Assembly (NCBI GenBank): GCA_003574895.1
Contig: PJFB01000005.1
Span: 124,001 to 188,000, forward strand
Direction of reading: 5' to 3'
DNA: 64,000 bases
Origin: Geobacter sp.
Lineage (GTDB): Bacteria; Desulfobacterota; Desulfuromonadia; Geobacterales; Pseudopelobacteraceae
Made by a program: the position numbers and the translations under genes. The notes beneath the pieces were generated by a model. That model was not told the origin of the DNA, made no database searches, and saw nothing but the letters and a program-made list of their open reading frames with translations. This document shows positions 36,856 to 46,126 of this stretch, one piece after another (position 1 is the first letter of the stretch; each line of letters opens with the position of its first letter).

Positions 36856-37527
36856 GTGGTAAATTCAGTAGGAACAACTACAGCAACAACCGATACGACT
36901 GCGGCCGACGCGGCAATGAAAAAGTCCACCGGTCTGAATAAGGACGACTTTCTCAAGCTGTTCATAGCACAGTTGCAAAACCAGGATCCGCTATCGCCGC
37001 AAGACCCGACCCAGTTTCTCGGCCAACTTGCCCAACTTACCCAGGTGGAACAGGCCTATAATACCAACACCACTTTGCAGAGCCTGTTGGACGCGCAAAA
37101 CAACTCCACAACAATGACCTCGGTGTCATTCATCGGGAAAGACATCAAGGCAAACGGCAATCTGGCACCCTTTGATGGGACAAACCCAGCGGCCCTGCAA
37201 TTCAATTTTTCGGTGCCGACATCTTCTGGTACTGTTGCCATCTCCGATGCATCCGGTCAAGTTGTCAGGACCGCAACATTGGGGGCACAGGCGGCCGGTG
37301 ATACCACCTTTTCCTGGGATGGCCGCGACAACAACGGCACACTGCTCCCTGCCGGGGCGTATAGCTTCAGCGTAACCGGAACATCGGCCAGTGGTTCTGC
37401 CGTAGCGGCAACAACCTACACAGCCGGTCGTGTGGATGGGGTTTCGCTTGTCAATGGCACACCATCACTGACTATTGGTGCCGCAACGGTTTCAATGGCG
37501 GATGTTATCAACGTAAAGGGGGTGTAA
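36856..37527 (+). CDS. flgD: Flagellar hook-capping/scaffold protein FlgD
   Basis: A 223-residue protein starting at GTG 36856 with GAGGTG eight bases upstream; the open frame to 36658 is antiphase fliK. The N-terminal export/scaffold region has LNKDDFLKLFIAQLQNQDPL, QDPTQFLGQLAQLTQVEQ, and the rest is the FlgD Ig/tudor-like part with SWDGRDNNGTLLPAGAYSF. FlgD caps the growing hook and is later replaced. Confidence 0.96.
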   Translation: MVNSVGTTTATTDTTAADAAMKKSTGLNKDDFLKLFIAQLQNQDPLSPQDPTQFLGQLAQLTQVEQAYNTNTTLQSLLDAQNNSTTMTSVSFIGKDIKANGNLAPFDGTNPAALQFNFSVPTSSGTVAISDASGQVVRTATLGAQAAGDTTFSWDGRDNNGTLLPAGAYSFSVTGTSASGSAVAATTYTAGRVDGVSLVNGTPSLTIGAATVSMADVINVKGV

Positions 37528-37534
37528 TGCAGCA

Positions 37535-37921
37535 ATGATCGACCAGATTTTGTTTCCAAATCCAGTCCAACCAGGCAAAACAGAACGGTCGCAACCGCAG
37601 AAACCGGCAACTGGCCAAGTTACGGACTCACCCTTTGCCAAGGTGCTGGACGCCAAACTCCCCTCTCAAGGGTTGAAATTTTCACAACATGCCCAGGACA
37701 GGCTCTCTGCCCGTAACATCAGCCTTTCTCCAGCCGATCTTGTCAAGCTTGAAGGTGCGGTTGACAATGTTGCAAAGAAAGGCGGCAAGGAATCACTGGT
37801 CATGATGGGCGACGCCGCGTTGGTGGTAAGTATCAAGAACCGCACTGTGGTGACCGCCATGGACAAGACACAGATGCAGGGCAATGTTTTCACCAATATT
37901 GATTCAGCAGTAATTTTATAA
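37535..37921 (+). CDS. Flagellar operon protein, TIGR02530 family
   Basis: A 128-residue protein (MIDQILFPNPVQPGKTERSQ) with the family core LKFSQHAQDRLSARNISLS and VAKKGGKESLVMMGDAALVV followed by IKNRTVVTAMD. This family occurs between flgD and flgE in many flagellar operons; its molecular function is not established. It lies 7 bp after flgD. Confidence 0.9.
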   Translation: MIDQILFPNPVQPGKTERSQPQKPATGQVTDSPFAKVLDAKLPSQGLKFSQHAQDRLSARNISLSPADLVKLEGAVDNVAKKGGKESLVMMGDAALVVSIKNRTVVTAMDKTQMQGNVFTNIDSAVIL

Positions 37922-37931
37922 TCCTGATTAC

Positions 37932-37958
37932 AGGGCTGGTCCTCCGAGAGGAAGCCCT
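37932..37958 (+). promoter_or_regulatory. Hairpin in the leader of the hook gene
   Basis: AGGGCT (37932-37937) pairs with AGCCCT (37953-37958) and TCCT with AGGA inside, around CCGAG. No T-run follows. It may stabilise or separate the abundant hook mRNA, which starts at 38022. Confidence 0.4.
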
Positions 37959-38021
37959 CGAAACGCCGACCGATTGACGCGTTTCACCAAAACTAACTTT
38001 CTCGAACACAAGGAGAACACT

Positions 38022-38915
38022 ATGAGTATTACATCCGCAATGTTTACAGGCGTGAGCGGTCTTTTGGCCAATGCAGAAGGTATCAGCGTAATCGGCAACA
38101 ACCTGTCCAACGTCAATACCATTGGCTTCAAGGATTCCCGCATGCTCTTTTCCGACATGCTTTCCACTTCGATCGGCAACAATTCCCAGATCGGCCACGG
38201 CGTGCAGATCCAGAAAGTTGACAATCTCTTTGCATCAGGCTCATTTGAAAGCACAACCAACTCCACGGATGTGGCTATTCAGGGTGATGGGTTTTTCGTG
38301 CTGACCAGTCCTTCCAACACCGCGGTTCCGGTGGCGGCAACCGACGCCTATTATACACGTGCCGGTTCTTTTAGACTCGACAGCACCGGATTGGGCCTCG
38401 TCAATCCGGACGGTTATAAGGTGCTTGATACCGCAGGCAATCCGATAGTTTTTGCGGCTACGGATGGTGGAACGCAAAACTTCCAAAAGGTAGTGGGCAT
38501 AGATTCAACGGGCTCCATCTCCCTTCTGTATACCGATCCGGCAACTGGCGCTTCCTCGACGCTCTACTACGCCGGTGCAGGGGCGACCCCTGTCGTGGCC
38601 GATACTACAGGCGCGACTTATGTCAAGATTGCCGAGGCGAACGTGCCCAATCCCCAAGGGATGCTCAAGCAGGGAGGGACGTTGTACAAGCTGACCGCAG
38701 AGTCAGGAACCCCGGTCGCACCGGCAACCGGCCTTTACAAAAGCGCCGACGGTACCAGCGAAAAAATGCTCTCAAACAATCTGGAACTGAGCAATGTCGA
38801 TATGGCAACCGAATTTGTGAACATGATCACCACCCAGCGGGCCTATTCCGCCAACTCCAAGACCATTACCACTGCCGACGAGATGACGCAGGAAGTGCTT
38901 AACCTGAAGCGCTGA
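38022..38915 (+). CDS. flgE: Flagellar hook protein FlgE (short form)
   Basis: A 297-residue protein from ATG 38022 behind AAGGAG. N-terminal MSITSAMFTGVSGLLANAEG and NNLSNVNTIGFKDSR, then IQGDGFFVL with YTRAGSF, and the C-terminal LSNNLELSNVDMATEFVNMI and TQRAYSANSKTITTADEM are hook/rod family hallmarks. Position after flgD and TIGR02530 marks it as the hook gene. It is shorter than most FlgE (about 400 residues in Salmonella), so the exposed D2 region is small. A FlgF/FlgG-like paralogue is the alternative, but flgF and flgG are present elsewhere. Confidence 0.85.
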   Translation: MSITSAMFTGVSGLLANAEGISVIGNNLSNVNTIGFKDSRMLFSDMLSTSIGNNSQIGHGVQIQKVDNLFASGSFESTTNSTDVAIQGDGFFVLTSPSNTAVPVAATDAYYTRAGSFRLDSTGLGLVNPDGYKVLDTAGNPIVFAATDGGTQNFQKVVGIDSTGSISLLYTDPATGASSTLYYAGAGATPVVADTTGATYVKIAEANVPNPQGMLKQGGTLYKLTAESGTPVAPATGLYKSADGTSEKMLSNNLELSNVDMATEFVNMITTQRAYSANSKTITTADEMTQEVLNLKR

Positions 38916-38947
38916 TAAATTGAAAAGTTAGCAAAAACGCAACAAAA

Positions 38948-38972
38948 CCCCCTCTCCCACTGGGAGAGGGGG
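38948..38972. terminator. GC-rich hairpin, probable terminator after flgE
   Basis: CCCCCTCTCCC (38948-38958) pairs perfectly with GGGAGAGGGGG (38962-38972) around a 3-nt loop. The T-run on the + strand is poor, while an A-run precedes it. It separates the hook gene from the exported-protein block. The CCTCTCCC/GGGAGAGG palindrome also resembles dispersed repeats known in many genomes. Confidence 0.6.
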
Positions 38973-39157
38973 CGTATATTATGGTTGTGAACGTGTAATC
39001 AGAAATTCATCATGCTGCAATTCCGCAACCTTACTGGCCATCTCTACTTCGATGCCATCTAAGACGCTTGAAGTGAGAAGGTCTTAAGGTTTTCGTATAC
39101 TTAATATCCTCGTTCCGTTGTCATACAGTACCTGCCCAGGGTATCAGGAGAGTCCAT

Positions 39158-42100
39158 ATGTCCTCACGAAAAGCTTATAAATGGTTTGCGCGAACAATGC
39201 TGGTGTTCTCAGCCCTTCTATTCTGGTTGACCGGTGCTGTGATTGCCTCCGCGGCCACAGGCGATCCGCTTGCCGTATGGCAATGGAAGAATCCGCTTCC
39301 CCAGGGAAACCAGATCAATGGGCTTGCCTATGGCAACAACCTGTTCGTGGCCGTGGGTGATACCGGCACCATCCTGACTTCTGCCGACGGCGCCTCCTGG
39401 ACCACTGTTCCCATTACAAACATCAAGACAGCGGCTGGTGTCCAGGTTGTCCCCACAGACACCAAAACCGGTGCCTATTGGCTGAACCTGAAAGAGGTCA
39501 CCTATGGCAACGGCCTGTTCGTGGCCGTGGGCGATGCCGGGGCTACCCTGAGCACGATTCTCACCTCCACCGACGGCAGCAACTGGACGCTGCAAGCGGA
39601 TATCAAGGATGCAACCGGCAAGAGCCTGGTCAAGAATCTAAAGTCGGTTGTCTGCGGTACCGGGCCTACCGGGCCGAGCAACCCGAATATCTTTTATGGC
39701 GTTGGTGTGGGAGGCACGGTGCTCTCCTCGACCAACGGGACCACCTGGCGCAGCCTGGCGGTCAGCCCCACAACCCAAGACCTGATGGCGATTACGTATG
39801 CCAACAACACCTTCGTTGGTGTCGGCAACGGCGGTACCATCATCACTCTCCTCAACAACGGCAACTGGCGCACCATCACATCAGGGACGGCAACCCTGAA
39901 CGCAGTGGCTGCGGCCGCTGATCTTTTTATTGCAGCCGGCAATAACGGCATAATCAAGACATCTCCTGACGGCATCACCTGGACAGACCGGGTTTCGGGA
40001 GTGGCGGACAACCTGAATGCCGTATCACACGACGGGGCAGCTACGTTTGTCGTTGCGGGCAGTAATGGTGTCGTTCTGCGCTCCACAGACGGAATCACTT
40101 GGACCACGCCCGCTTCCGGCAGTGCTGTCTCGTTGCAGGCCAGTGTCCACGGGGTCGATTTGGGCGGTAATGAAGTTTTCCTTGCTGCCGGAGACAACGG
40201 CACGATACTCCTCTCTGCCGACGGTACGGTCTGGAGCGCCGCCTCTTCCAGCCAAACCGCCAACATTACCGGTTTTGCCAAAGGCTTGGCGGGTTATGTG
40301 GCAACAACGGATTCCGGCCGCATCTTTACGTCTCCTACGGCTGCGGTCTGGACAGAGGTATTGCCGGCGCCGGCAACGGTAAAACTGAACGGGGTTGCCT
40401 ACAATGAAGGGAAAGGTTTTGCCGCTGTTGGTGATGGCGGCACCTACATGCAGTCCTACAACGGAACGCTCTGGTCAGTTCCGGAAACGATATCCGGCAA
40501 TACGACTCTGAATGCCGTGACCTGGGATAGCCTGGGCTCCCGGTTTGTGGCGGTGGGCGATGGCGGCAGCGTGTTTACGTCCGCGGATGGGTTGGTCTGG
40601 GTGCAGGATTCGACCCAAACAGCCACCACCAACAATCTTTTGGCGCTAACCTTGGGAGACAACGCCCTGATTGCCGTCGGCAAGGGGGGGAGCATCATAT
40701 ATTCCACCTATGATGCCACGGCCGGCAGCTGGAGTGCCTGGAAGAGCGCGGCCTCCGGCAGCACCAAGGACCTATTGGGGGTGACGATGAGCCATGATGC
40801 CGGCGGCAACGTGATCTATGTCGCCGTCGGGGCCGTCGGGACCATCGTGACCACCGCACCCGCGACCCCGGTCGACCTGAGCAAATGGAGTGCCGCCAAG
40901 ACGATCCCGGCGAATTACAAGACTGCCAACTTTGCGGCAGTCACTGCCGATACCGGCAATTTCGGGACGTTTGCGGTTGTCGGGGACTTGGGAACCATTC
41001 TTACTTCGAACGACGGATCAACCTGGGTGGAGCGGTATCCGCGGGCTACTGCCAACCTGAATGCCATCACCTATATCGACCGGCAATACCTGGCCGGGGG
41101 CGACAACGGGACTCTGCTGGCTTCAGACCTACTTGACGTCAGCCTGCACGTAACGCCGTCATCCTACAACTTCGGCTTTGTGCCGGCCTCCCAGACATCC
41201 ACCCCGGTAACCTTCACCATTTCCAACAATGGTTTCAACAGTGTGGCGCTGCAATCCGTAACCCTTGCGGATGGGGTCGGGAGCCATTTCGAGCTGACAG
41301 AGCCTAGCTGCGGTACGCCGGCCACAATTGCCTCCGGCGGGACCTGCACGTTTACAGCGAATCTCAGCCACCTGGCAGCAACGGCGACCGACACGATCAT
41401 CGTCACCCCTGCCACTCCCGTCGTTGCACCGATTTCTGTGCCCGTGACCGCCTACGGCGGGATTTATGTCTTTCCCAGCGTCAGCCCGGGAGGGACCATC
41501 TCCTCGGCCGACGGCATAACCCCCACGACGATCAACGGCGCCAGCGCCTTTCCGGTACAGATCGTCACGACCCCCTCCTTCCTGATTACCCCCGACTCCG
41601 GTTACCACATCCAGGAAGTCTGGGTCAACGGCGCCTCGATCGGTAAAGTTGCAAAATATACGTTTGATCCGATCAGCGGTTTGGGGCAGCCTTACACCAT
41701 CAAGGCCCAATTCTCCAACACTCCCTATACCGTCTCAGTGGCCACCACTCCTGCCGGCGGCGGGGTGGTGGCCCCCGGTACAACGACGGTCAACTACGGT
41801 GTCACCCAATCATTCTCCATTACACCCAACATCGGGTGGGATGTGGATACCATTAAAGTTGACGGCCTTGGGGTGGCTGCTACCAATCTCTACTCTTTCC
41901 TGGCCGTTGCCGCGAACCACACTTTGGACGTGGCGTTCAAGAAATTGCAGAACACCGTGACTACGACGGTCAACACCAATGGTGTTACCGTTGCAACTGG
42001 GGGCAGTATTACTGCGGGATCGATTACCCCGGCAGGAGCCTGCTCCTCGATTACTGCTGCCGCCGTGACCACATATACCTGTAACTATGATGCCGGCGTC

Positions 42101-44407
42101 CCCTTTACCATCATACCGAAAAACGGCTATCGGCTGCTTGATGTGATTGTGGATGGCAGTTCACTGGGAGCGGTCAACAGCTACACCCTGTCGCCGATCA
42201 GGGAACAGCATACGATTATGGCGAAGTTCACCAACCAGTGGGCAATCACGGTCAGCAACGACGGCAACGGCAAGGTTTCGCCCACCCCGACCTATAATGC
42301 CGCCACCGGCACCTACCAAGTCCCGGTGACCGAAGGTGGCTCCCAGACCTTCACCTTTACTCCAAATACCGGTTACGTGGTACGGGATGTGAAGTTTGAT
42401 GGAGAGAGCATCGGTAATGTAGCCAGCTATACCGCTACCAATGTCACTACCAATCACACCTTGGATGTGACCTTCTGGCCCAAGACCTTCAGTATCACGC
42501 AAAGCCAGACCGCGAACGGGACAGTGACCGATGACACAGGGGGCACGGCCATGGTAACCGCCAATTACGGCGACACCAAGATCTTTAAAATCCAGGCTAC
42601 TGCCGGCTTCGAGATCCTTGACGTACTGGTCGACGGCGTATCGGTGGGACCGGTGGCCACCTACGTCTTTACCAACGTGACGGCGGATCACAATATCAGC
42701 GCCGTGTTCCGTGCCGAACCGGTCATCATGAACCTGAGCATCGCCGGCGGTGCCCAGATCGGCTCCCTTGACTTCAGCTTTACGCTGCCAGTGGGGGCTT
42801 TGGCCCAGAAAAATCCGAAGACCACAGCGCCATTAAATGAGATTGATCCTGCGACCATTTCGGTTGTCGGAGTGGCAGTCGCATCCGGCGCCACTACGAT
42901 CAATGACGCCTCGTTCGATCCCACTACCCGGGTGGTGCGCATTGCCCTTGCCAATGCCAGTGGTTTTTCCGCAAACGGTGCGTTCTTGAAGTTACGGGTG
43001 TTTACGCCCACTGCAATAACCACGGTGGCCCCGTTCACTATCAACCAGGCGACCACCCCGGGTGGCTCAGCCGTAGCCGGGGTGACGCTCAGCGATACAT
43101 ACACCCAATTGCCTCACACGACTGCTTTGCCGGCAGGGGGCCTGTACAACACGGCCCAGTCGGTGATCTTGAGCACGACGGCAGGAGCGACCATCTATTA
43201 TACGCTCGACAACAAGACGCCGACTACCTCTTCGGCAAAATACACCAGCGCCAAGGCCATCAGTGCCAATACCACCCTCAAATACATTGGTGTAGACGCC
43301 TCCGGCAACCAGGAGAGCGTGCGTCAGGAAAATTATGTCTTTGACAAGATTGCGCCCACGGCAGTGCTGTTCCAGACCCCGGCCCTGACAACCAACAGTG
43401 CTTCAGCCTCGGTAATAGTAGGTGGAACGGATATCGTCAGCTACAAATACCAGCTCGATGGGGTTCCCACGGATATAACCACGGCAACGGAAACTCCAAT
43501 TGCCACGCCCATAGCCTTGACCGCGCTTCTTGACGGCGGTCATATCCTGAATGTGATCGGCAAAGACAGTGCCGGTAACTGGCAGGATGGCAAAAAGCCG
43601 ACCGGTTGGTCCTGGACGGTCAAGACCACCATGCCGGCCACTACGGCAGCGCCGGCCGGGGGGGTCTATCACGCCGACCAGGCCGTAACCCTGACCTGTA
43701 CCGATGCAACCGCCAAGATCTACTACACCCTGGATGGCACGGACCCCGGCATCAATTCGCTGCTCTACGCGGCGCCGATACCTATCGTCAAGGATACGAC
43801 CATCAAATTCAAAGCCATAGATGATGCCGGGAACAACGAGCCGATCCGGACCGCAGCCTATACCCTGCTCAAACTGACCATCACCCCCCTGCTGACGCCG
43901 ACAACCATTACGCCGACCAGCGTTTCCGGAACGGTCAGCTCCAATCCCCCGCCGCCGGCCGTAAACAGCACCCAGGTAACGGTGACGATTACCGATAAAA
44001 ACGGTTCTGCCATCGCCACCAACCTCCCTGCTGTTATCGACACGTCGGCCGGCACCAACATGAACAAGTGGAGTTGCGATCTGTCCAGCGTCACGCTCCA
44101 GGATGGTATGAACACCGTAGTCGCTACTGCAACTTACGGAGCCAATACCTATTCCCAGGCGGCAACCGCCAAGTTTGGGGTGTGCAATAAGGGTGGCGAC
44201 CTTTCCGGCAACTGGTCTCTGGGGATCGAGGATGTTATGTCGGTGCTGCGCATTGCAATCGGTTTGGTGCCTTCCAGCGCTGCGGCTGTCACCTGTGCCG
44301 ATGTATATCCGCTCGACGTATCTGGCAACCCCGTCGGCGATGGGGGAATCGATGTGCGTGATGCCCTGCTGTTGCTCAGGAAGGTTGTGACCGGAGCTTG
44401 GCAATGA
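39158..44407 (+). CDS. Giant exported beta-propeller/repeat protein with cohesin-like and dockerin-like modules
   Basis: A 1749-residue secreted protein behind AGGAGAG. Signal peptide about 1-32; about 14 YCF48/BNR-like repeats (about 40-655) of the form LFVAVGDTGTILTSADGASW, enough for two propellers; a choice-of-anchor-D-like Ig domain (about 660-770, SYNFGFVPASQTSTPVTF); five InlB-B-type repeats (about 775-1185, such as VDGVSVGPVATYVFTNVTADH); a cohesin-like region (about 1188-1320, IGSLDFSFTLPVGA and VVRIALANASGF); two chitobiase-C-like domains (IYYTLDNKTPTT, IYYTLDGTDPGI) with Ig-like linkers; and a dockerin-like C-terminus (about 1677-1749, two DA/ED-type loops). No enzyme domain is seen. 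It overlaps the next gene by ATGA. The role may be surface adhesion or scaffolding. Confidence 0.85.
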   Translation: MSSRKAYKWFARTMLVFSALLFWLTGAVIASAATGDPLAVWQWKNPLPQGNQINGLAYGNNLFVAVGDTGTILTSADGASWTTVPITNIKTAAGVQVVPTDTKTGAYWLNLKEVTYGNGLFVAVGDAGATLSTILTSTDGSNWTLQADIKDATGKSLVKNLKSVVCGTGPTGPSNPNIFYGVGVGGTVLSSTNGTTWRSLAVSPTTQDLMAITYANNTFVGVGNGGTIITLLNNGNWRTITSGTATLNAVAAAADLFIAAGNNGIIKTSPDGITWTDRVSGVADNLNAVSHDGAATFVVAGSNGVVLRSTDGITWTTPASGSAVSLQASVHGVDLGGNEVFLAAGDNGTILLSADGTVWSAASSSQTANITGFAKGLAGYVATTDSGRIFTSPTAAVWTEVLPAPATVKLNGVAYNEGKGFAAVGDGGTYMQSYNGTLWSVPETISGNTTLNAVTWDSLGSRFVAVGDGGSVFTSADGLVWVQDSTQTATTNNLLALTLGDNALIAVGKGGSIIYSTYDATAGSWSAWKSAASGSTKDLLGVTMSHDAGGNVIYVAVGAVGTIVTTAPATPVDLSKWSAAKTIPANYKTANFAAVTADTGNFGTFAVVGDLGTILTSNDGSTWVERYPRATANLNAITYIDRQYLAGGDNGTLLASDLLDVSLHVTPSSYNFGFVPASQTSTPVTFTISNNGFNSVALQSVTLADGVGSHFELTEPSCGTPATIASGGTCTFTANLSHLAATATDTIIVTPATPVVAPISVPVTAYGGIYVFPSVSPGGTISSADGITPTTINGASAFPVQIVTTPSFLITPDSGYHIQEVWVNGASIGKVAKYTFDPISGLGQPYTIKAQFSNTPYTVSVATTPAGGGVVAPGTTTVNYGVTQSFSITPNIGWDVDTIKVDGLGVAATNLYSFLAVAANHTLDVAFKKLQNTVTTTVNTNGVTVATGGSITAGSITPAGACSSITAAAVTTYTCNYDAGVPFTIIPKNGYRLLDVIVDGSSLGAVNSYTLSPIREQHTIMAKFTNQWAITVSNDGNGKVSPTPTYNAATGTYQVPVTEGGSQTFTFTPNTGYVVRDVKFDGESIGNVASYTATNVTTNHTLDVTFWPKTFSITQSQTANGTVTDDTGGTAMVTANYGDTKIFKIQATAGFEILDVLVDGVSVGPVATYVFTNVTADHNISAVFRAEPVIMNLSIAGGAQIGSLDFSFTLPVGALAQKNPKTTAPLNEIDPATISVVGVAVASGATTINDASFDPTTRVVRIALANASGFSANGAFLKLRVFTPTAITTVAPFTINQATTPGGSAVAGVTLSDTYTQLPHTTALPAGGLYNTAQSVILSTTAGATIYYTLDNKTPTTSSAKYTSAKAISANTTLKYIGVDASGNQESVRQENYVFDKIAPTAVLFQTPALTTNSASASVIVGGTDIVSYKYQLDGVPTDITTATETPIATPIALTALLDGGHILNVIGKDSAGNWQDGKKPTGWSWTVKTTMPATTAAPAGGVYHADQAVTLTCTDATAKIYYTLDGTDPGINSLLYAAPIPIVKDTTIKFKAIDDAGNNEPIRTAAYTLLKLTITPLLTPTTITPTSVSGTVSSNPPPPAVNSTQVTVTITDKNGSAIATNLPAVIDTSAGTNMNKWSCDLSSVTLQDGMNTVVATATYGANTYSQAATAKFGVCNKGGDLSGNWSLGIEDVMSVLRIAIGLVPSSAAAVTCADVYPLDVSGNPVGDGGIDVRDALLLLRKVVTGAWQ

Positions 44408-46107
44408 TGGCTGGCCTCAAGACAACCCGCCTGTTGTGTGTCGTATCTGTATCTGTCTTGCTGATGCCGTGGTACGCCGCTGTCTGCACCGCCGCTACGG
44501 TCAGCCTGCCCCAAAGCGGCCAGACTACCTGTTATGATGGTGCCGGCAATTCTATTCCCTGCAGTGCTACCGGCCAGGATGGTGAGCTCAAACCGGGGGC
44601 AGCATGGCCGTCACTCCGTTTTGCCGGTAACGGTGACAGTACGGTCACTGATGCCCTGACCGGACTGACCTGGACCCAGGATGCCAATGGGCCGGGGCCG
44701 GCTGCTTGCGGAGGCGGGCAGCAGCTGTCCTGGGGCAGTGCGCTGACATATATCAGATGCTTGAACAACAACAGCTACTTGGGTAAAAGCGACTGGCGCC
44801 TCCCCAACATTTTCGAACTGAATTCCCTTGTCAACTCCGGGAAGAACTCCATGTCGACTTGGCTCAACACTGCCGGCGCCGATGCCCCGGGTTTCAGTAA
44901 TGTGCAGAACGGGTTATACCTTAGTTCCACCAGCGGCCCACAACTTTTCGGGACGCGCACGGCATACGGCGTCAACATGGCGGCCGGGATCGAAACCCAT
45001 TCATACAGCTTTGCCGGGTTTGTCTGGCCGGTCCGGGGTGGGGGGGGCAGTGGTATTGCCCAGCCTCCACAGACAGGCCAGCAGTATTGTTATGATCCCG
45101 TTACCAGTGTGGAGACATCGTGCACCGGCACCGGTCAGGACGGCGAACTCAGGTCCGGGGTGGCACTTCCGGTGCCGCGTTTTACCGCTGATACCGCCAC
45201 CATCACCGACAACCTGACCGGGTTACAGTGGCTGAAAGACGGCGCCAACCAGAGCTATGGGACCTGCGGCAAGGACGCCATGGACTGGCAGGACTCCCTT
45301 GCCTTGGTGAGCTGCCTCAACCAGCAGAAGTTCCTGGGACATGCCGACTGGAGAATGCCGGCAATCACGGAGCTGTTGTCGCTGTTCAATCCCGGAACCG
45401 ATGACGTTGCCGGCTGGCTCACCGCCGCTGGATTCAGCTTGAATGTGAACGGTGTGGGGTACTGGAGCTCCACGACTGCCCTCGCAGCTTCCCCCATCAA
45501 TGCCAAAACAGTCAATTATTCCCTGCTGGGGGTCTTTTCCCAACCCGAGGAGGCCAAGTCGGAACTGAATTTTCTCCTGCCGGTGCGGACCGCCGAAAGC
45601 AGTGGCCAGATACCTGGTATCCCGAACCAGTTTAGTTTCACTGCCATCATCAATGTTCCTCTGGCCACCACCATTGTCTCCGAGCCCATTACCATCGGCG
45701 GCCTGACCGGAACCTCATCGGTGACGGTCAGCAATGGTGAGTTCACCCTGGACAGCGGCGCAACATGGTTCAAGGCAACCGATACCGGCAAGACCGTCAG
45801 CAACGGCCAGCAGGTTGCCGTACGTCACAATTCGGCGGCTGCGTATAATTCACAGACCACGACCACCCTTACGGTGGGTGGCGTATCTGGCACCTTTACC
45901 AGTACCACCGTGTCCAAGGCCAGGAGCATGGGAGATGTGTTGGGGGATGGAAGCGTTGCCGTAACGGACGCCCTGCTCACCCTTAAGAGCGTGGTCGGCA
46001 TCCAGCCGTTGACGCCGGAACAACGGTTGTGGGCGGATATGAACCATGATGGGCAGATTAATATTGCCGATGCCATCCTGATACTGGCTAAGGCGGTTAA
46101 CCTGTAA
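44404..46107 (+). CDS. Exported DUF1566 protein with C-terminal dockerin
   Basis: A 567-residue protein starting at ATG 44404 (ATG 44407 also possible), overlapping the previous stop. After a signal peptide (about 1-29) come two DUF1566/Lcl-type domains (about 55-210 and 230-400) marked by GLTWTQD...KSDWRLPNIFELNSLV and GLQWLKD...HADWRMPAITELLSLF and YLSSTS/YWSSTT strands. A beta domain follows (about 410-500). The C-terminus (about 508-567) is a type I dockerin: two Ca-loop helices, GDGSVAVTDALLTLKSVVG and MNHDGQINIADAILILAKA. Lcl-type domains occur in surface adhesins. The dockerin should bind a cohesin, possibly that of the next gene. Confidence 0.88.
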   Translation: MMAGLKTTRLLCVVSVSVLLMPWYAAVCTAATVSLPQSGQTTCYDGAGNSIPCSATGQDGELKPGAAWPSLRFAGNGDSTVTDALTGLTWTQDANGPGPAACGGGQQLSWGSALTYIRCLNNNSYLGKSDWRLPNIFELNSLVNSGKNSMSTWLNTAGADAPGFSNVQNGLYLSSTSGPQLFGTRTAYGVNMAAGIETHSYSFAGFVWPVRGGGGSGIAQPPQTGQQYCYDPVTSVETSCTGTGQDGELRSGVALPVPRFTADTATITDNLTGLQWLKDGANQSYGTCGKDAMDWQDSLALVSCLNQQKFLGHADWRMPAITELLSLFNPGTDDVAGWLTAAGFSLNVNGVGYWSSTTALAASPINAKTVNYSLLGVFSQPEEAKSELNFLLPVRTAESSGQIPGIPNQFSFTAIINVPLATTIVSEPITIGGLTGTSSVTVSNGEFTLDSGATWFKATDTGKTVSNGQQVAVRHNSAAAYNSQTTTTLTVGGVSGTFTSTTVSKARSMGDVLGDGSVAVTDALLTLKSVVGIQPLTPEQRLWADMNHDGQINIADAILILAKAVNL

Positions 46108-46126
46108 TTTCCTGTTGGGGAGATAT

